Positions 29,801 to 39,314 of a DNA stretch of 64,000 bases are shown piece by piece. The notes under the pieces were generated by a model. That model was not told the origin of the DNA. It saw only the letters and a list, made by a program, of their open reading frames with translations, and ran no database searches. Source of the DNA: Flammeovirgaceae bacterium UBA6059 (GTDB lineage Bacteria; Bacteroidota; Bacteroidia; Cytophagales; Cyclobacteriaceae); NCBI GenBank assembly GCA_002435755.1, contig DIYH01000035.1:62001-126000 (forward strand), written 5' to 3'. Made by a program: the position numbers and the translations under genes. How positions within the stretch are numbered: position 1 is the stretch's first letter; every line of letters begins with the position of its first letter.

Positions 29801-30812
29801 CTTCGTCTTCATACTGTGTCAACTCAAATGGCGTATCATCATCTGCGATGATCTTAACTCCTTCCCAGGCCATACCCAGCCAGACATTCTCATCTTTATC
29901 TACATAAATCGTACTTATACTCTTGTCTCCTACGACCTCCACTTGTGCCAAATCGAAATACTCCTGACCGTCACCTAATAGCTCAAATAGGCCATGACCT
30001 TCAGTGGCTACCAGGTACGTCTGACCTTTTCTGCGGACAATGTCTTTTACGGTAATGGTCGGCGTGAAAATAGCATCGCTAAGCTTTAAAAGACTATTAA
30101 CATCAATGTGGCAAGCATACAACCCATCTCCGACAGTTCCTAGCAGCAAGGTTTCCTGATCGAGAAGACTAAGCGTCGAAACATACTTTGGGAGCTCATA
30201 GGAGTCGGAAATCACGGGAGTGAGTACATTATTACGCCACTTGAGCAGTCCATGACCCAGAGTAGCTATCCATAGGGTACCATCATCGGATTCGGATATC
30301 TGCTGCACCCTGTATTGCGGGCCTATGACATCCACAGGCACTCCTGAAAGCGAATAGACAATCATTCCGCTGTTGGTGCCCAGTAGCAACTGTCCATTGC
30401 TGGTTTCATACAGACTTAAGATAGCACTGGGCTTCTCAGTACCTGGCTTGACGATGTTGATGCGACGAAACTTGTCCTTCAGGTCGTCATACCGGTACAG
30501 TTCTCCGTTGGCGGTAGCCACGAAGATATCGCCGCTGTGAGTTGTTAATATATCAGTGAAGTCCACAGAGCCAAACCCGGTACCTTCCCGACCGTACGTC
30601 TTAATGGTGGAACCGTCATATCGATGTAGTCCATTTTTAGTAGCGATCCACGAGTACCCGTAGACATCCTGACTTATAGCGGTAATGGAGTTACTATTCA
30701 GCCCTGCTTTGCGGTCAAGAATAAACAGGTCTTGTTCTTGAGCCAATACAGTCGTGACCAAAGAGAACGAAATGAGGAAGAACAGCGAGAATTTAGCCAA
30801 ATTATCGATCAA
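26829..30812 (-). CDS. Hybrid two-component system sensor/regulator (HTCS)
   Basis: The 1327-residue one-protein regulator contains, in order: an N-terminal signal/anchor (8-24); a two-bladed periplasmic sensor of about 14 reg_prop repeats (30-690, e.g. GYSWIATKNGLHRYDG); a Y_Y_Y domain; and a transmembrane helix near 790-815. The cytoplasmic part holds HisKA with NHISHEIRTPVT, a HATPase with SNGLKHAG, DSGPGIPEE and GFGIGLS, a receiver with phospho-Asp in IIVSDVLMPGM, and an AraC-type DNA-binding domain ending GKTPSEYS. It should sense an oligosaccharide in the periplasm and activate the downstream locus (26.8-15 kb). The frame opens at TTG 30812, preceded by an in-frame stop; no ATG precedes the leader. 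Confidence 0.95.
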   Translation of the reverse strand: MIDNLAKFSLFFLISFSLVTTVLAQEQDLFILDRKAGLNSNSITAISQDVYGYSWIATKNGLHRYDGSTIKTYGREGTGFGSVDFTDILTTHSGDIFVATANGELYRYDDLKDKFRRINIVKPGTEKPSAILSLYETSNGQLLLGTNSGMIVYSLSGVPVDVIGPQYRVQQISESDDGTLWIATLGHGLLKWRNNVLTPVISDSYELPKYVSTLSLLDQETLLLGTVGDGLYACHIDVNSLLKLSDAIFTPTITVKDIVRRKGQTYLVATEGHGLFELLGDGQEYFDLAQVEVVGDKSISTIYVDKDENVWLGMAWEGVKIIADDDTPFELTQYEDEAILSIYGETGVEIIGTDGKGLWTIGTDGRLDKKQLPGGAEYINFIQPISSSRFWLGTFQNGLIELNTQEGVKRHFSKHNELGLTYNDVRGVVEMPNGDIYIATWGGGLNYYISDTDTLYALQGSTFGEGIAATNIVDIVYDQSGRLYLATFGDGLLYLDIDTGIGGRIPLKDDTALQQYANLFTLHLTSSGQLWVGTWDDGLLLYDTQDNHVQTFEHAAMFGRRSIKSIIDDGHGAIWLATENGLIKYQTELGDFQLFASMPTDFRKGAVFKDLTGRLHYGCSDGILSFDPTQIKQKTDSLKLVITDFALFDKPISAIDHLLKLPLNATDHLNLSYKQTMVTIGYSALQYPSNDPIQYRIRLAGLDESWREVGKQRSVTYTNLAPGYYEFQVDAYSDGLVVGSKSISFDVATPPWLTWWAYTIYALLVLLTLSGIVYLSVQWGKMKTNLKLEKITHEKDRELFETKQRFFNHISHEIRTPVTIILSAIKHLVLEPESVKYFDQDNLKTIRRSGRNLLQLINELLDYSKLDAGKVKLDYREISLKGFVEDIYRSFSVKAKDLGVVFKIDFQSDQETIGADAYQLQKAVYNLLSNGLKHAGSEGQLMLKISSDDQHVFFAVADSGPGIPEELQDKVFDPFFQIKSETSFGGFGIGLSVVKDIVRLHEGEVSVRSGQDQDGGAVFTIKLPLFAFGLSPSTTDLSKGDETVPSAPLEVLSEDKDPLVGTTILIIEDNTEIREVLKSIFKGYHLLEAADGQEGHRIASSEIPDIIVSDVLMPGMTGIELVQTLKKEVTTCHIPMILLTARTGVVFKKEGFDVGADDYISKPFNDQILLARVRNLINSRRALWKKFKLDTYVDPGEVKNENQDDHFIKHLKDVISDNLQSGEINSEFLAKEMGMSHSVIYKKLKQLTGMTLVEFVREYKLKIAAALLKKNKYTVQDACHHAGFADRRYFSRAFKAKYGKTPSEYSQAGSEIATKDQELDLDTILKK

Positions 30813-31053
30813 TCATTCATCTCTTAAGATACGAAAAACCCTGTTGTCACAATGCGCTTATTGGTTACTATTCTGCTAAGATTAAGTGTCTCCAATGTGG
30901 ATTAGTCTAGGTCTCATGAATCGAGCAGCATACCTGTCATCAGTCTGCACTTCGGCAGGATAACTAACCAAAAAAGGCGATCTGAAACAAACCGCCCTCT
31001 ACTCTCTACCTTATTCATGAAAAAATTTATACTCAGCTTGATATCTATTCATC

Positions 31054-34000
31054 CTACTTAAAAACAATGTTCCTACTCTCTGCAAGTTCTTGTGTAGTGA
31101 CCTTCAACACATACATACCGGAAGATAGGTTGAGTTGGGACCTTTCGAGCAAAAATCGATTGTTGCCCGCTTCAACATACCCACTGTACTCCAAAACACG
31201 TTTGCCTTGCAGATCATATATACTCATATAAAGCGGAGATAAATTGAGCGTATTGATCTCTACCGTAAGGTCCTGCTCTGCTGGTACCGGATAGACCGAC
31301 AGGCCTGGTAGTAGCTCCTGTTCAGGATCAAGTATAGACTCTTGTACAAGTATTCTGGCACTCGGTGTACTCTTTGATACAACATCACAGTCACTACATA
31401 TCTGAATGGTATGTTTATTAGGAGTAGTGTCATCAAAGCTTTCTTTGATATGCTCAAATAGTATTTTATTCTGGGTTGCATAACCGCCAGGGCTGTTAAG
31501 TTTTGAGTATTCCACATTGAAGTCATTGTATACTCGAATAGAATTCTTGATATGGTCGTAAGTGTCTTCTGTAACGATGACCTTCCTACCCATTTTCAAA
31601 TCATAGTGCCATGCCTGAAGATTGAGATAATTATCGCTTGGATAGGGTTGCGTAGACTTTGAGTTCTTGTTACTGTACTGCATGGATACAGCATTGCCGG
31701 TAAAAGCACCATGAGTATCGTCAAACAGCTTATTTAAGTCATAAAGATGACTTGGGTTGTATCGCATGCGATATCCATAAGAGTCAGACCATGAATTGAG
31801 CGTCGTACGAAATTGCCAGTAGTGCGGGTCTGAAACATTCGAAGCAAAATAATTCCCGATATCTGAACTTAGATTGGAATGGTTCGGATCGTTGGGCAGA
31901 CCGGACGTAGGTAAATATATGGGACCAGCGTTCCCAGAAGGCCCTTCTTTTTTCCACAAAGAGCTGAAATGATTTCCCCATAGATCAGGAAAGTGTAAGG
32001 CCTCTACACCACCATAGTTTTTATCTACTACATCCTGATTGGTTAGTTGGTCTGAGACAGTCAGTTTCCAGTCTTCAGATGAGTCGTCAAAAATAAAATT
32101 ATCAATACTTGAAATGAATCCATCGGCTGTTCCACTACGCCAATAGAATTTTCCCTCGAAATCATTGTATGGTCCCCACCTGTTTACTTTTTTGAGTTTT
32201 TCAGAAGCTGGATCTATTGTATTGGGTATACCTGTTAAATTGTTTTTATAGTTGTTTCGCTCACCTATGAGAAACATCAACTTGCTACTCAGTTCTTGTA
32301 ACTCCAGTACGTAGTGTTTTTCATCCGGTACGAATTGCATTCCGGCATGTTTAAGAAGCGCACTATCATACGCAGGTACATGATAGGCATTAATACTTGC
32401 CATCGGGTCTGTCGAAGTTGTTCTTTCAGACTTTACGATCACCTTATGTCGCATAGGTGGTCCATCTCGATAAATAGCTGTCAATTGGTAAGTACCCGGA
32501 GAAACAGTACTGTAGTCAATCTGATAGTTCCGAGAAAGGCCTGGACAGATAGGAGCTCCCAACTCTGTTTTTTCCAGATAACCATCTAAATCTGTCTCTG
32601 GTATCAGGTCAAAATAAAACTTGACTAAGCAATCACTACTGATCTCTGAATCGGAGATGCGCGTAGCTTGCTTTTTGTTGGATAAATACCAATCATGGCC
32701 TCCACCCAGCAAGCTGGGATCTGAATCAATGACTTGCCAGTTAGACGATTGATCGGAATAGAACGTATAAGTTCGTACAAATGGGTTGACATATCGTGCT
32801 CCCCTGGTCACATTGAACGGACCATTCACTTGCTTAGTGGTTGGGGTAGTCGCGACTCTCCGCTGTTGCTCCACAAAGAAGTATCCCCCCTCGCCTGTTC
32901 CTTTTGATAGATTTTGATCTTCTATAAAAGCAAGGTTAACTGGTGAGACTTCCTTTCCAGCTAATATGATACGATCCCCATTTTGGGGATTAACAAGATA
33001 AAGCGTAATAGAGCAATAGGCGTCTGTATACGCTTTGAAATCGAACTCAAGTTCGTTGGTACCTGAAGAGAGTATAGCAAAAGGATTAGTGCCTTTTGTG
33101 TTCAAATCACTATTGGAATTGGTGGAATAACGCTGATGGGTACATAGGCCCGTTCGCTTGCCACTTGCACTTGTCCAGCCACAGTTATTTTGATCCGGGC
33201 AATTACACTCACGCTTAACGGACCCAAAACTATCCTGGGTTTCATACTCCATCGTCAAATCGAAACCCCTCGCTTTATAATCACTAATGATCTCATATAA
33301 GTCTGTATTGTCTCCGTACGCCTTAAGCTTGTAGGTAAGCACTTCGTTTCTACCCGGTACACTTGTTCCTTCGATGGCGTAGAAATTCTTTAATGGTGAC
33401 TCAGCATTGATAGCCACTTGAAACGTAGTTTCATCACTCAGGGTAATCTTCACATTCCCATTCTCGTGAAGCCAGGTACCGGTTCCAAAAGGGTTCCCAG
33501 TATTTGTTTCAAAATCCCAGTGCGTATTGTAATCCTGAATTTCGCTACCAACGAATCGTTCGTCAGCGTTGTAGACGCTGTTATGCCTATAGTAGGCAGT
33601 AACCATTTCGTTTACGCAATCATTGATCGAAGCGCCTTCATTCGTCGGTACTATTTGCCATCGCATCGGCTCCTTTAATATCGCGTATGAACCATTTACT
33701 TTTGTCGGGTCTGAATATTCGGGGTTGTTTAAATACAAAATCTCATCGTCATCAAACCCGAGCATATAACTGAGTTTACTATAGTTTTTATAGGTGCCTT
33801 CAGGTGACCACTGTTTGTTATCACTATTCCAGTAATGCAATATCTGCGTATTGAGGCCTTCTTTCTGATTGGCACGTTGTTTCCATGCTTCACCTCTCAG
33901 GTTTTTTTCTTCACCCTGGAGCAGGACTTTATTAAGATCAAATTGACCATTGGCATCCTTATGTTGAGAAAACTTAGGCCATTCATATTTAACGGGTAAG

Positions 34001-35136
34001 TTTACCGCGGCTTTCATGGGAGATTCTACCACGTAGACCAATTCATAGGAATGATCATTACTTGTAGGCGCAGCTGATCCAGGTGCAGGACTATTAGTGG
34101 TCCAACTACTGTAGTTACTTCTATCCTCTTGCTCATAATTTCTAAGGTTTAGCCAGTGTACTTGAGTGTCAAAACCAATCCATGGCCTTTTCGCTCCTGG
34201 TTTGTGAGACGCGTCGACATAGTACCTGAGATCACCGGCAAATCTTGCTATCCATGTTTTTGGTAGATTGGTAATAGTGGGTGCGCTTGAGACTTCTGAA
34301 TGCACCTTAAAAGTGATAGTGTCACCCACCATGGCATTCACGATAGGTTCGTCCAACATGTCCCCGTTTAAGTAGATGTACAATCTGGATTGTTGGACGT
34401 CATCCGTAAAAAGATTGTGGACCTCTTCTTTTTTAAGTGCCGTATCATATACTTTGAAATCGCCTATGGCATCAATGGAGCTACCCAAACCACCCTTGCT
34501 GCCTAATCCAAAACTCGAAATAGAAGACCAACCTTGGTTGAAAGTGGGTAACCATTGATAGCTACAGGCCATTTGATGTTGACCACTCTTGCCCACCCAC
34601 AACTTCAAGAAATACTTGTGGTACGAAATGGCCACAAAATACCAACCTGATTCATTGAGTATATTCTGTGTCTCCACTATCGGGAATTCTGATGAAGCAT
34701 CTCTATATGATTCTTTACGCGAGAGTATAAGACTATTCCCTTTGATGGAAAGGCCCAAATATGAGTTTCCATCTTTATCACCATAAAAAATTGATTTTCT
34801 AGAGCCATCTTTTTCATATTTCATCCAGAACGTGATGGTTGCCTCTTCTGGAATTTGCGATGGTGTCAGAAAGGCACCAAAAAAATCAGGTATAGGAAGG
34901 TATTCACCTGGCTTCAATTTCAATGCACCCACCCCAACAGGACTACTATCTGTAGTAAAGCTCGGTACTGGAGTTGACCCATCGCTTTTAGTCAATACTG
35001 CGGTTATAGTCTTATTCAAGTTTTCAAAATGCGAATCTGAATCAACTTGGTCTAGCGGCCAGGTGATCACAGGAGTTTGAGCAAAACTTGCAAAAGCTAC
35101 GGCAACCCCTAAGATGAAAAGTATGTACTTCTTCAT
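31054..35136 (-). CDS. Large secreted LamG-domain protein with T9SS sorting tail
   Basis: The 1360-residue protein has a signal peptide (MKKYILFILGVAVAFASFAQ) and a LamG/concanavalin-like domain (about 25-240) with ATITFWMKYEKDGS, GWYFVAISYHKYFLKLWVG and FKVYDTALKKEEVHNLF. More than 900 residues that I cannot assign follow, including a Cys cluster CNCPDQNNCGW near 630. It ends in a T9SS tail of about 80 residues (LSVYPVPAEQDLTVEIN, LNLSSGMYVLKVTT). LamG domains bind carbohydrate or protein ligands. It is the last of three adjacent secreted-protein genes (spacers of 22-23 bp). No glycosidase motif is visible, so it may be an adhesin, a scaffold or a new enzyme class. Confidence 0.75.
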   Translation of the reverse strand: MKKYILFILGVAVAFASFAQTPVITWPLDQVDSDSHFENLNKTITAVLTKSDGSTPVPSFTTDSSPVGVGALKLKPGEYLPIPDFFGAFLTPSQIPEEATITFWMKYEKDGSRKSIFYGDKDGNSYLGLSIKGNSLILSRKESYRDASSEFPIVETQNILNESGWYFVAISYHKYFLKLWVGKSGQHQMACSYQWLPTFNQGWSSISSFGLGSKGGLGSSIDAIGDFKVYDTALKKEEVHNLFTDDVQQSRLYIYLNGDMLDEPIVNAMVGDTITFKVHSEVSSAPTITNLPKTWIARFAGDLRYYVDASHKPGAKRPWIGFDTQVHWLNLRNYEQEDRSNYSSWTTNSPAPGSAAPTSNDHSYELVYVVESPMKAAVNLPVKYEWPKFSQHKDANGQFDLNKVLLQGEEKNLRGEAWKQRANQKEGLNTQILHYWNSDNKQWSPEGTYKNYSKLSYMLGFDDDEILYLNNPEYSDPTKVNGSYAILKEPMRWQIVPTNEGASINDCVNEMVTAYYRHNSVYNADERFVGSEIQDYNTHWDFETNTGNPFGTGTWLHENGNVKITLSDETTFQVAINAESPLKNFYAIEGTSVPGRNEVLTYKLKAYGDNTDLYEIISDYKARGFDLTMEYETQDSFGSVKRECNCPDQNNCGWTSASGKRTGLCTHQRYSTNSNSDLNTKGTNPFAILSSGTNELEFDFKAYTDAYCSITLYLVNPQNGDRIILAGKEVSPVNLAFIEDQNLSKGTGEGGYFFVEQQRRVATTPTTKQVNGPFNVTRGARYVNPFVRTYTFYSDQSSNWQVIDSDPSLLGGGHDWYLSNKKQATRISDSEISSDCLVKFYFDLIPETDLDGYLEKTELGAPICPGLSRNYQIDYSTVSPGTYQLTAIYRDGPPMRHKVIVKSERTTSTDPMASINAYHVPAYDSALLKHAGMQFVPDEKHYVLELQELSSKLMFLIGERNNYKNNLTGIPNTIDPASEKLKKVNRWGPYNDFEGKFYWRSGTADGFISSIDNFIFDDSSEDWKLTVSDQLTNQDVVDKNYGGVEALHFPDLWGNHFSSLWKKEGPSGNAGPIYLPTSGLPNDPNHSNLSSDIGNYFASNVSDPHYWQFRTTLNSWSDSYGYRMRYNPSHLYDLNKLFDDTHGAFTGNAVSMQYSNKNSKSTQPYPSDNYLNLQAWHYDLKMGRKVIVTEDTYDHIKNSIRVYNDFNVEYSKLNSPGGYATQNKILFEHIKESFDDTTPNKHTIQICSDCDVVSKSTPSARILVQESILDPEQELLPGLSVYPVPAEQDLTVEINTLNLSPLYMSIYDLQGKRVLEYSGYVEAGNNRFLLERSQLNLSSGMYVLKVTTQELAESRNIVFK

Positions 35137-35159
35137 TTTTTTAGTGTTGATTAAGGAGT

Positions 35160-37205
35160 CTATCTAGCCGCCCAATAGTCAAGCGTGTACTTGGGCCTGT
35201 CAGTAATAAAATAGTTTAAGTGGCAGTAATCAATGCAAAAGCTCATGTCTGCTCGCCAGTCATAGATTGGAGCAAAATTCTTCGAATTCGAAGGCTCTTC
35301 GGGAGACCAAGGGTCATCGCAGTAAAGTGGAAACCAAGCAGATAAACCTACCCAATGGGTATCGTTTATTTGTTGTACAAAAGTGAGAGCTTCCTGGTGC
35401 TGGGTATGGCTAACTCCATAGTCCTTAGACTTTAAGGGAATAGGGCCATATGGTTCGGGTTCATTATCTCCTTTGATCTCTTTCTTAAATATGATTTCGC
35501 ACCCGGGCACAGTCCATCCCAATTCCTGCTCGTAGGTTTTGAATTTCTGCCAAAAGGCAGCAGCATCGTAGTTAATTGGTTGTCCTTTTGCCAGATCTTC
35601 AAAGGCCCATTCATAGAAGACAGGGGTATAAGCGATCTGCTGCATGATTACCCCATGTGTATCTTTGAAGTAATCAGGATCGGACTTCCCGTTCCCTTTC
35701 CAGAAGAAGTAATCCTCCACATTTGCCTCAAGTAGTTTTCTATGGATAGGGGCCAAATAGTCAAAAGCATGATCCAGGGAGATCAAAACGTGGTGCTGCT
35801 GAACATACGCGATCAAATCATCCAGTGTGAGTAACGTTTCCTCAGTTTCAGTTTTAAACCGGTCTTTCATCTTTGCATCTTTTAGTGCTGGTAGCTCTAG
35901 TCCGCTCCCAGGATCAACCCGGCCTTTTTTATAAGAAAACTGTGTAATATCCACCTCCGCATATTTGCTCATATCCTCTCCGGCTGTGAAATACAGAAGC
36001 CGGTCAGCATAACTGTCGTGAAACAGAATATACTTACCATCAAAAGTTTGGCGAACATCCACTTCGAGCATATCTACGTTCATGCTTCTGGCTCTATCAT
36101 ATGCCTCCATAGTGTTCTCGACCAACTCTGCTTCCTGCCAAAAGCCGCGATGGGCGGCTACCAGAATATCGCTGGTATGCTGATCTCTACGGAGAAGTTT
36201 TGTATTAGAGTCGTTTTGCTGGAATGGTTTCAGTTTAATTTTGCTTTCTACCACATAGGGCCCCTCTGCCGTGCCATTGATAAGGAGGGGTACTTCCGGA
36301 ACAGATACTTCATACATGAAATAGGCCGATCCATGTATGGTAGCGACCTGCGATGAGGTCACCAGACTGTATCCTACATGACCTACCGGCAAAAGTAGGG
36401 ACCAGCTTTCAGTCAATTGTTGTTCGTTTTTTGCCAAGAGCCGTACCTTCTGCTGAGGTGCAGCTATCTTGTAAAGCGGGTCAGAGGTAGTAGGTGCGGT
36501 AAACTGATACCCAGAATACTCACTTGAAACGTGGGTTACTTCTAATATCTCAGTTGTTGAACCTGTCTGCACAGAAAAGCTCTCGCCTGCCGACAGCTGT
36601 GCTATTTCGAATTCTATACCTCTGATATAAATCGGAAAATCCGCATAGGTCAGAGGCGCTATCCCGGGCAACCTGATCTCTTCTATATTAGTTGATCTAG
36701 CATCACCATATAGCTCCAGGACTATTGTAACAGGCAGTTTGTTACCAGTATAAGAAGCCATCGGAACGTATTCAGGATCCAGTAGCGTTATCTGATCTTG
36801 AATTGACCTATTGATCTTTGTCCTATACCATCTACGCTCATTGGATTTCCATGGTACTGGGCTAAAGAAATAGCCCAGAATGCTATTATTGGTTGGCATA
36901 GACCATCCGGTATGCTGCACTCCATGCACATTCCAATACAACTGCTGGCCATAGATCACTTTATCATCTCCGCCACCATTTTGATAATCACCTCTATTAT
37001 ACATGCTGACTTTGTACATATTACCTTCACCAAATACTTGGGTCTTGGTCGTTATACCATAGGTCGATTGGCGGGCTAATTTTAGAGCTGCTCTGATATC
37101 CAGATCACGCTCTATAGTAATCACTTCGTTTGGAGGACTTTGAGCTATTGATTGCGATAGCGCTCCTATAAACAATAAGAAAAAACTACAATACTTCCTC
37201 ATCAT
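35160..37205 (-). CDS. Secreted glycerophosphodiester-phosphodiesterase family protein with unknown N-terminal region
   Basis: The 681 residues begin with a signal peptide (ending ALSQSIAQ) and a beta-rich N-terminal region (about 22-340) that I do not recognise. A GDPD domain follows (about 345-680). Its catalytic and metal motifs are present: AAHRGFW, ELVENTMEAYDRA, DMLEVDVRQT and ILFHDSY. These match the HRG, EN, ExD and HD residues that hold the metal and do acid-base catalysis in GDPDs. The C-terminal half is larger than in single-domain GDPDs, with an insert around 510-600. GDPD enzymes split phosphodiesters such as glycerophosphodiesters. With an extracellular location its target could be a phosphodiester-bearing polymer; the substrate is unproven. 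Confidence 0.82.
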   Translation of the reverse strand: MMRKYCSFFLLFIGALSQSIAQSPPNEVITIERDLDIRAALKLARQSTYGITTKTQVFGEGNMYKVSMYNRGDYQNGGGDDKVIYGQQLYWNVHGVQHTGWSMPTNNSILGYFFSPVPWKSNERRWYRTKINRSIQDQITLLDPEYVPMASYTGNKLPVTIVLELYGDARSTNIEEIRLPGIAPLTYADFPIYIRGIEFEIAQLSAGESFSVQTGSTTEILEVTHVSSEYSGYQFTAPTTSDPLYKIAAPQQKVRLLAKNEQQLTESWSLLLPVGHVGYSLVTSSQVATIHGSAYFMYEVSVPEVPLLINGTAEGPYVVESKIKLKPFQQNDSNTKLLRRDQHTSDILVAAHRGFWQEAELVENTMEAYDRARSMNVDMLEVDVRQTFDGKYILFHDSYADRLLYFTAGEDMSKYAEVDITQFSYKKGRVDPGSGLELPALKDAKMKDRFKTETEETLLTLDDLIAYVQQHHVLISLDHAFDYLAPIHRKLLEANVEDYFFWKGNGKSDPDYFKDTHGVIMQQIAYTPVFYEWAFEDLAKGQPINYDAAAFWQKFKTYEQELGWTVPGCEIIFKKEIKGDNEPEPYGPIPLKSKDYGVSHTQHQEALTFVQQINDTHWVGLSAWFPLYCDDPWSPEEPSNSKNFAPIYDWRADMSFCIDYCHLNYFITDRPKYTLDYWAAR

Positions 37206-37227
37206 GTATCTCGTTATGATCTTTTGC

Positions 37228-38763
37228 TTATTTGTTGCTCTCGACGATCATCGCCTCTAGCTTGTCCATGCGAGCATTAAGTCGCTTGATCTTGGCTTCC
37301 TGCTCGATGGTATGGAGTACGAGCTCCTCTATATTCTTAAGCTGCCCCATGAGCATATCATGGATTTGGTAGTGATTTCTCTTTTTTAGTTCTTCCACTC
37401 CGGGGATACCTGGTAAATGCTTGTTCTGCCTGACATAAGCGGACAGCTCATCTATTGCAGGTAGCTCATAATCCTCTTCAAATACATAATCAGGCGTGTC
37501 GTCCCATACCCTAGGGTCCGATATCGCAAAATCTTCACTGACCACCCCCTTTTCTACCCAAAGCAGGTACTCTTGGATGTCTGTATTGTAATCGAGATAG
37601 TCCAAACTAAAAGGTCGAGGAATGGAATTCTTAGGAGATATATGTACAGCACCATTGATTGTCGCTACTGTTCCTTCGACCAATCCTCCGTAATCGGTAG
37701 CGGTCGGATTGATAATGAGGCCGTCAGATTTGGTGTTTCCGTTTACATCAAGTGTGGCCTGTGGTGCAGTTGTACCGATACCCACATCACCGGTCTTTGT
37801 CATACGCATCACTTCGTTGATCTGGCCTTGGTTTTGTGTACGAAACTGAAACTCAACATCGGAAGATCCTGAATCATCACGTGCCTGTAAATAAGCTGTA
37901 CCCGACTGGTTGAGTCCTTCAAAAGCATGGAAATAGACATGTCCACGAGTCCTGAGATCACCAGATACATGTACTTCGCCATCTACATCCAGGGTCGCCT
38001 GTGGGTCACTGGTGCCAATACCCACTTCACCGGTTTTTGAAAGCATGATGATCATCGTATCGTTAGTACCTAATGCCAGGTCATGATTTTGGGTCGTTCC
38101 CAGATAGCCTCGCAATACAGTACCATCATTTAGACTACCCGATCGTACCCGGATGCCATTGCTTTCTGCGAGTATGGATCCGATCACATGAAGTCTCTTT
38201 ACAGGAGATAGAACTCCAATCCCCACTCGGCCGTCTGTAGCCAGATTTAGGGTCGAACTCTCATTGGTACCAAAGGATAGAGCATGGTCACTAGTCGTGC
38301 CAAAGTATCCTCGCCAGTTATTCAAACTACCTGTACTGCCCGTTCGTAATGTGACTGTATATTCTTGTATTAACGTGGAGCCGTTGACATGTAGGCGTGC
38401 CATCGGTTGATCAGTACCAATACCGACTAAACCATTATTAGTCCAGGTCATTATATTGCCATAAGGATCGTAATTGCTGTGATTCCAGCTCACATCCCAG
38501 GAGAGCCCTAGGTAGCGCCCGTTATTGTATAAGTTGTAACCTATATCACCTGCTTGTAATCGTAAGTGTGACGTATGACTCGAGTTATCGTCATTGATAG
38601 TCCACCTATCAAGTGGTGTGCCTGTTCCTGTTCCTGAATATGGAAAGATGGTTGGTTGGCTCAATGCGCTATGACTGACTACAAAAACGATAAGCGCAAA
38701 TAGAATTATGAATTGTGGTATTGTTTGCCACGAAAACGTGTGTTCAAAAGAGGATTGTTTCAT
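37228..38763 (-). CDS. Exported tail-fibre-like repeat protein with C-terminal coiled coil
   Basis: The 511 residues start with a long hydrophobic leader (about 15-35). At least three to four repeats of the form VGIGTxxPxAxLDVxG follow (near 115, 180, 250 and 325), separated by beta-rich segments. The C-terminal module common in Bacteroidota cell-surface proteins is present: PDYVFEEDYELPAIDELSAY, then NKHLPGIPGVEEL, then a coiled coil (LKNIEELVLHTIEQEAKIKR) to the end. These proteins resemble phage tail-fibre/S74-type trimeric fibres, but the self-cleaving peptidase catalytic residues are not evident. It probably forms a trimeric surface fibre. It precedes the secreted GDPD and LamG genes. 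Confidence 0.75.
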   Translation of the reverse strand: MKQSSFEHTFSWQTIPQFIILFALIVFVVSHSALSQPTIFPYSGTGTGTPLDRWTINDDNSSHTSHLRLQAGDIGYNLYNNGRYLGLSWDVSWNHSNYDPYGNIMTWTNNGLVGIGTDQPMARLHVNGSTLIQEYTVTLRTGSTGSLNNWRGYFGTTSDHALSFGTNESSTLNLATDGRVGIGVLSPVKRLHVIGSILAESNGIRVRSGSLNDGTVLRGYLGTTQNHDLALGTNDTMIIMLSKTGEVGIGTSDPQATLDVDGEVHVSGDLRTRGHVYFHAFEGLNQSGTAYLQARDDSGSSDVEFQFRTQNQGQINEVMRMTKTGDVGIGTTAPQATLDVNGNTKSDGLIINPTATDYGGLVEGTVATINGAVHISPKNSIPRPFSLDYLDYNTDIQEYLLWVEKGVVSEDFAISDPRVWDDTPDYVFEEDYELPAIDELSAYVRQNKHLPGIPGVEELKKRNHYQIHDMLMGQLKNIEELVLHTIEQEAKIKRLNARMDKLEAMIVESNK

Positions 38764-39314
38764 TTTTTGAGAGATGATGATTTTGCGAGAATAAAGCTAC
38801 GGATCAGCCACACTTGTGTCAACCCGTTATCAGTTACTCTATCGGCAAGTGTTTTCTATACTGTTGAAAATCAGATATTTATTGATCAACAAAGATGAAA
38901 AAGGTTCCCTGTTTGATCAAAATGTGATCATTTGGAATTGACCCTCTGCTGGTAGGACCAAAGGGATTGTTAAGAGAAGACAGAAAGCATCAAATTAGGG
39001 TAATCTGGTCATGATACCAGAGTAATATAGGGACGCATAGCTAAAATGATGAACTGCCTTTCTTTGTCGGGAAACTATCTTTCAAGCTGCATCTATGAAA
39101 TTCGGCAACTGCGTAAGTCTAATGAGAGGAGGTACAGGTAGTCGCAAGGTCTATGCGACTATAGACGCACAGGGTATGCGACCATGCTCGGACAGGTTGT
39201 ACGGCTGTAGAAGTAGCACCTCACAACTGTAAGCGGGCCTGAAACAATAGAAATCCGGGTGAGCCAGACAGGATTAGGTAGCCATAACGGGTTACAGCTT
39301 CGACTCTGCTACAC
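38764..39314. other. 551-bp non-coding region with structured-looking sequence
   Basis: This gap separates the shorter GDPD gene from the fibre gene. Positions 38764-39050 are AT-rich and should hold the fibre-gene promoter; they include TGATCAAAATGTGATCA, a near-palindrome around 38916. Positions 39100-39290 are more GC-balanced and dense in short complementary segments, described separately. No plausible gene is present. Confidence 0.55.
39121..39290. ncRNA. Possible structured RNA with alternative helices
   Basis: GTCGCA (39141-39146) pairs with TGCGAC (39154-39159) or with a second TGCGAC (39177-39182). GTCTAT (39149-39154) pairs with ATAGAC (39161-39166), excluding the first helix. GAGGT (39129-39133) pairs with ACCTC (39218-39222), enclosing them. 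Such mutually exclusive stems are seen in regulatory or catalytic RNAs, but I cannot match a known family. A group II intron fragment is one thought, with no reverse transcriptase nearby. Confidence 0.25.

Noticed and set aside
39121..39290. Group II intron
   Set aside because: Some stretches looked intron-like, but I cannot identify domain V or any reverse transcriptase frame; kept only as an unassigned structured region.
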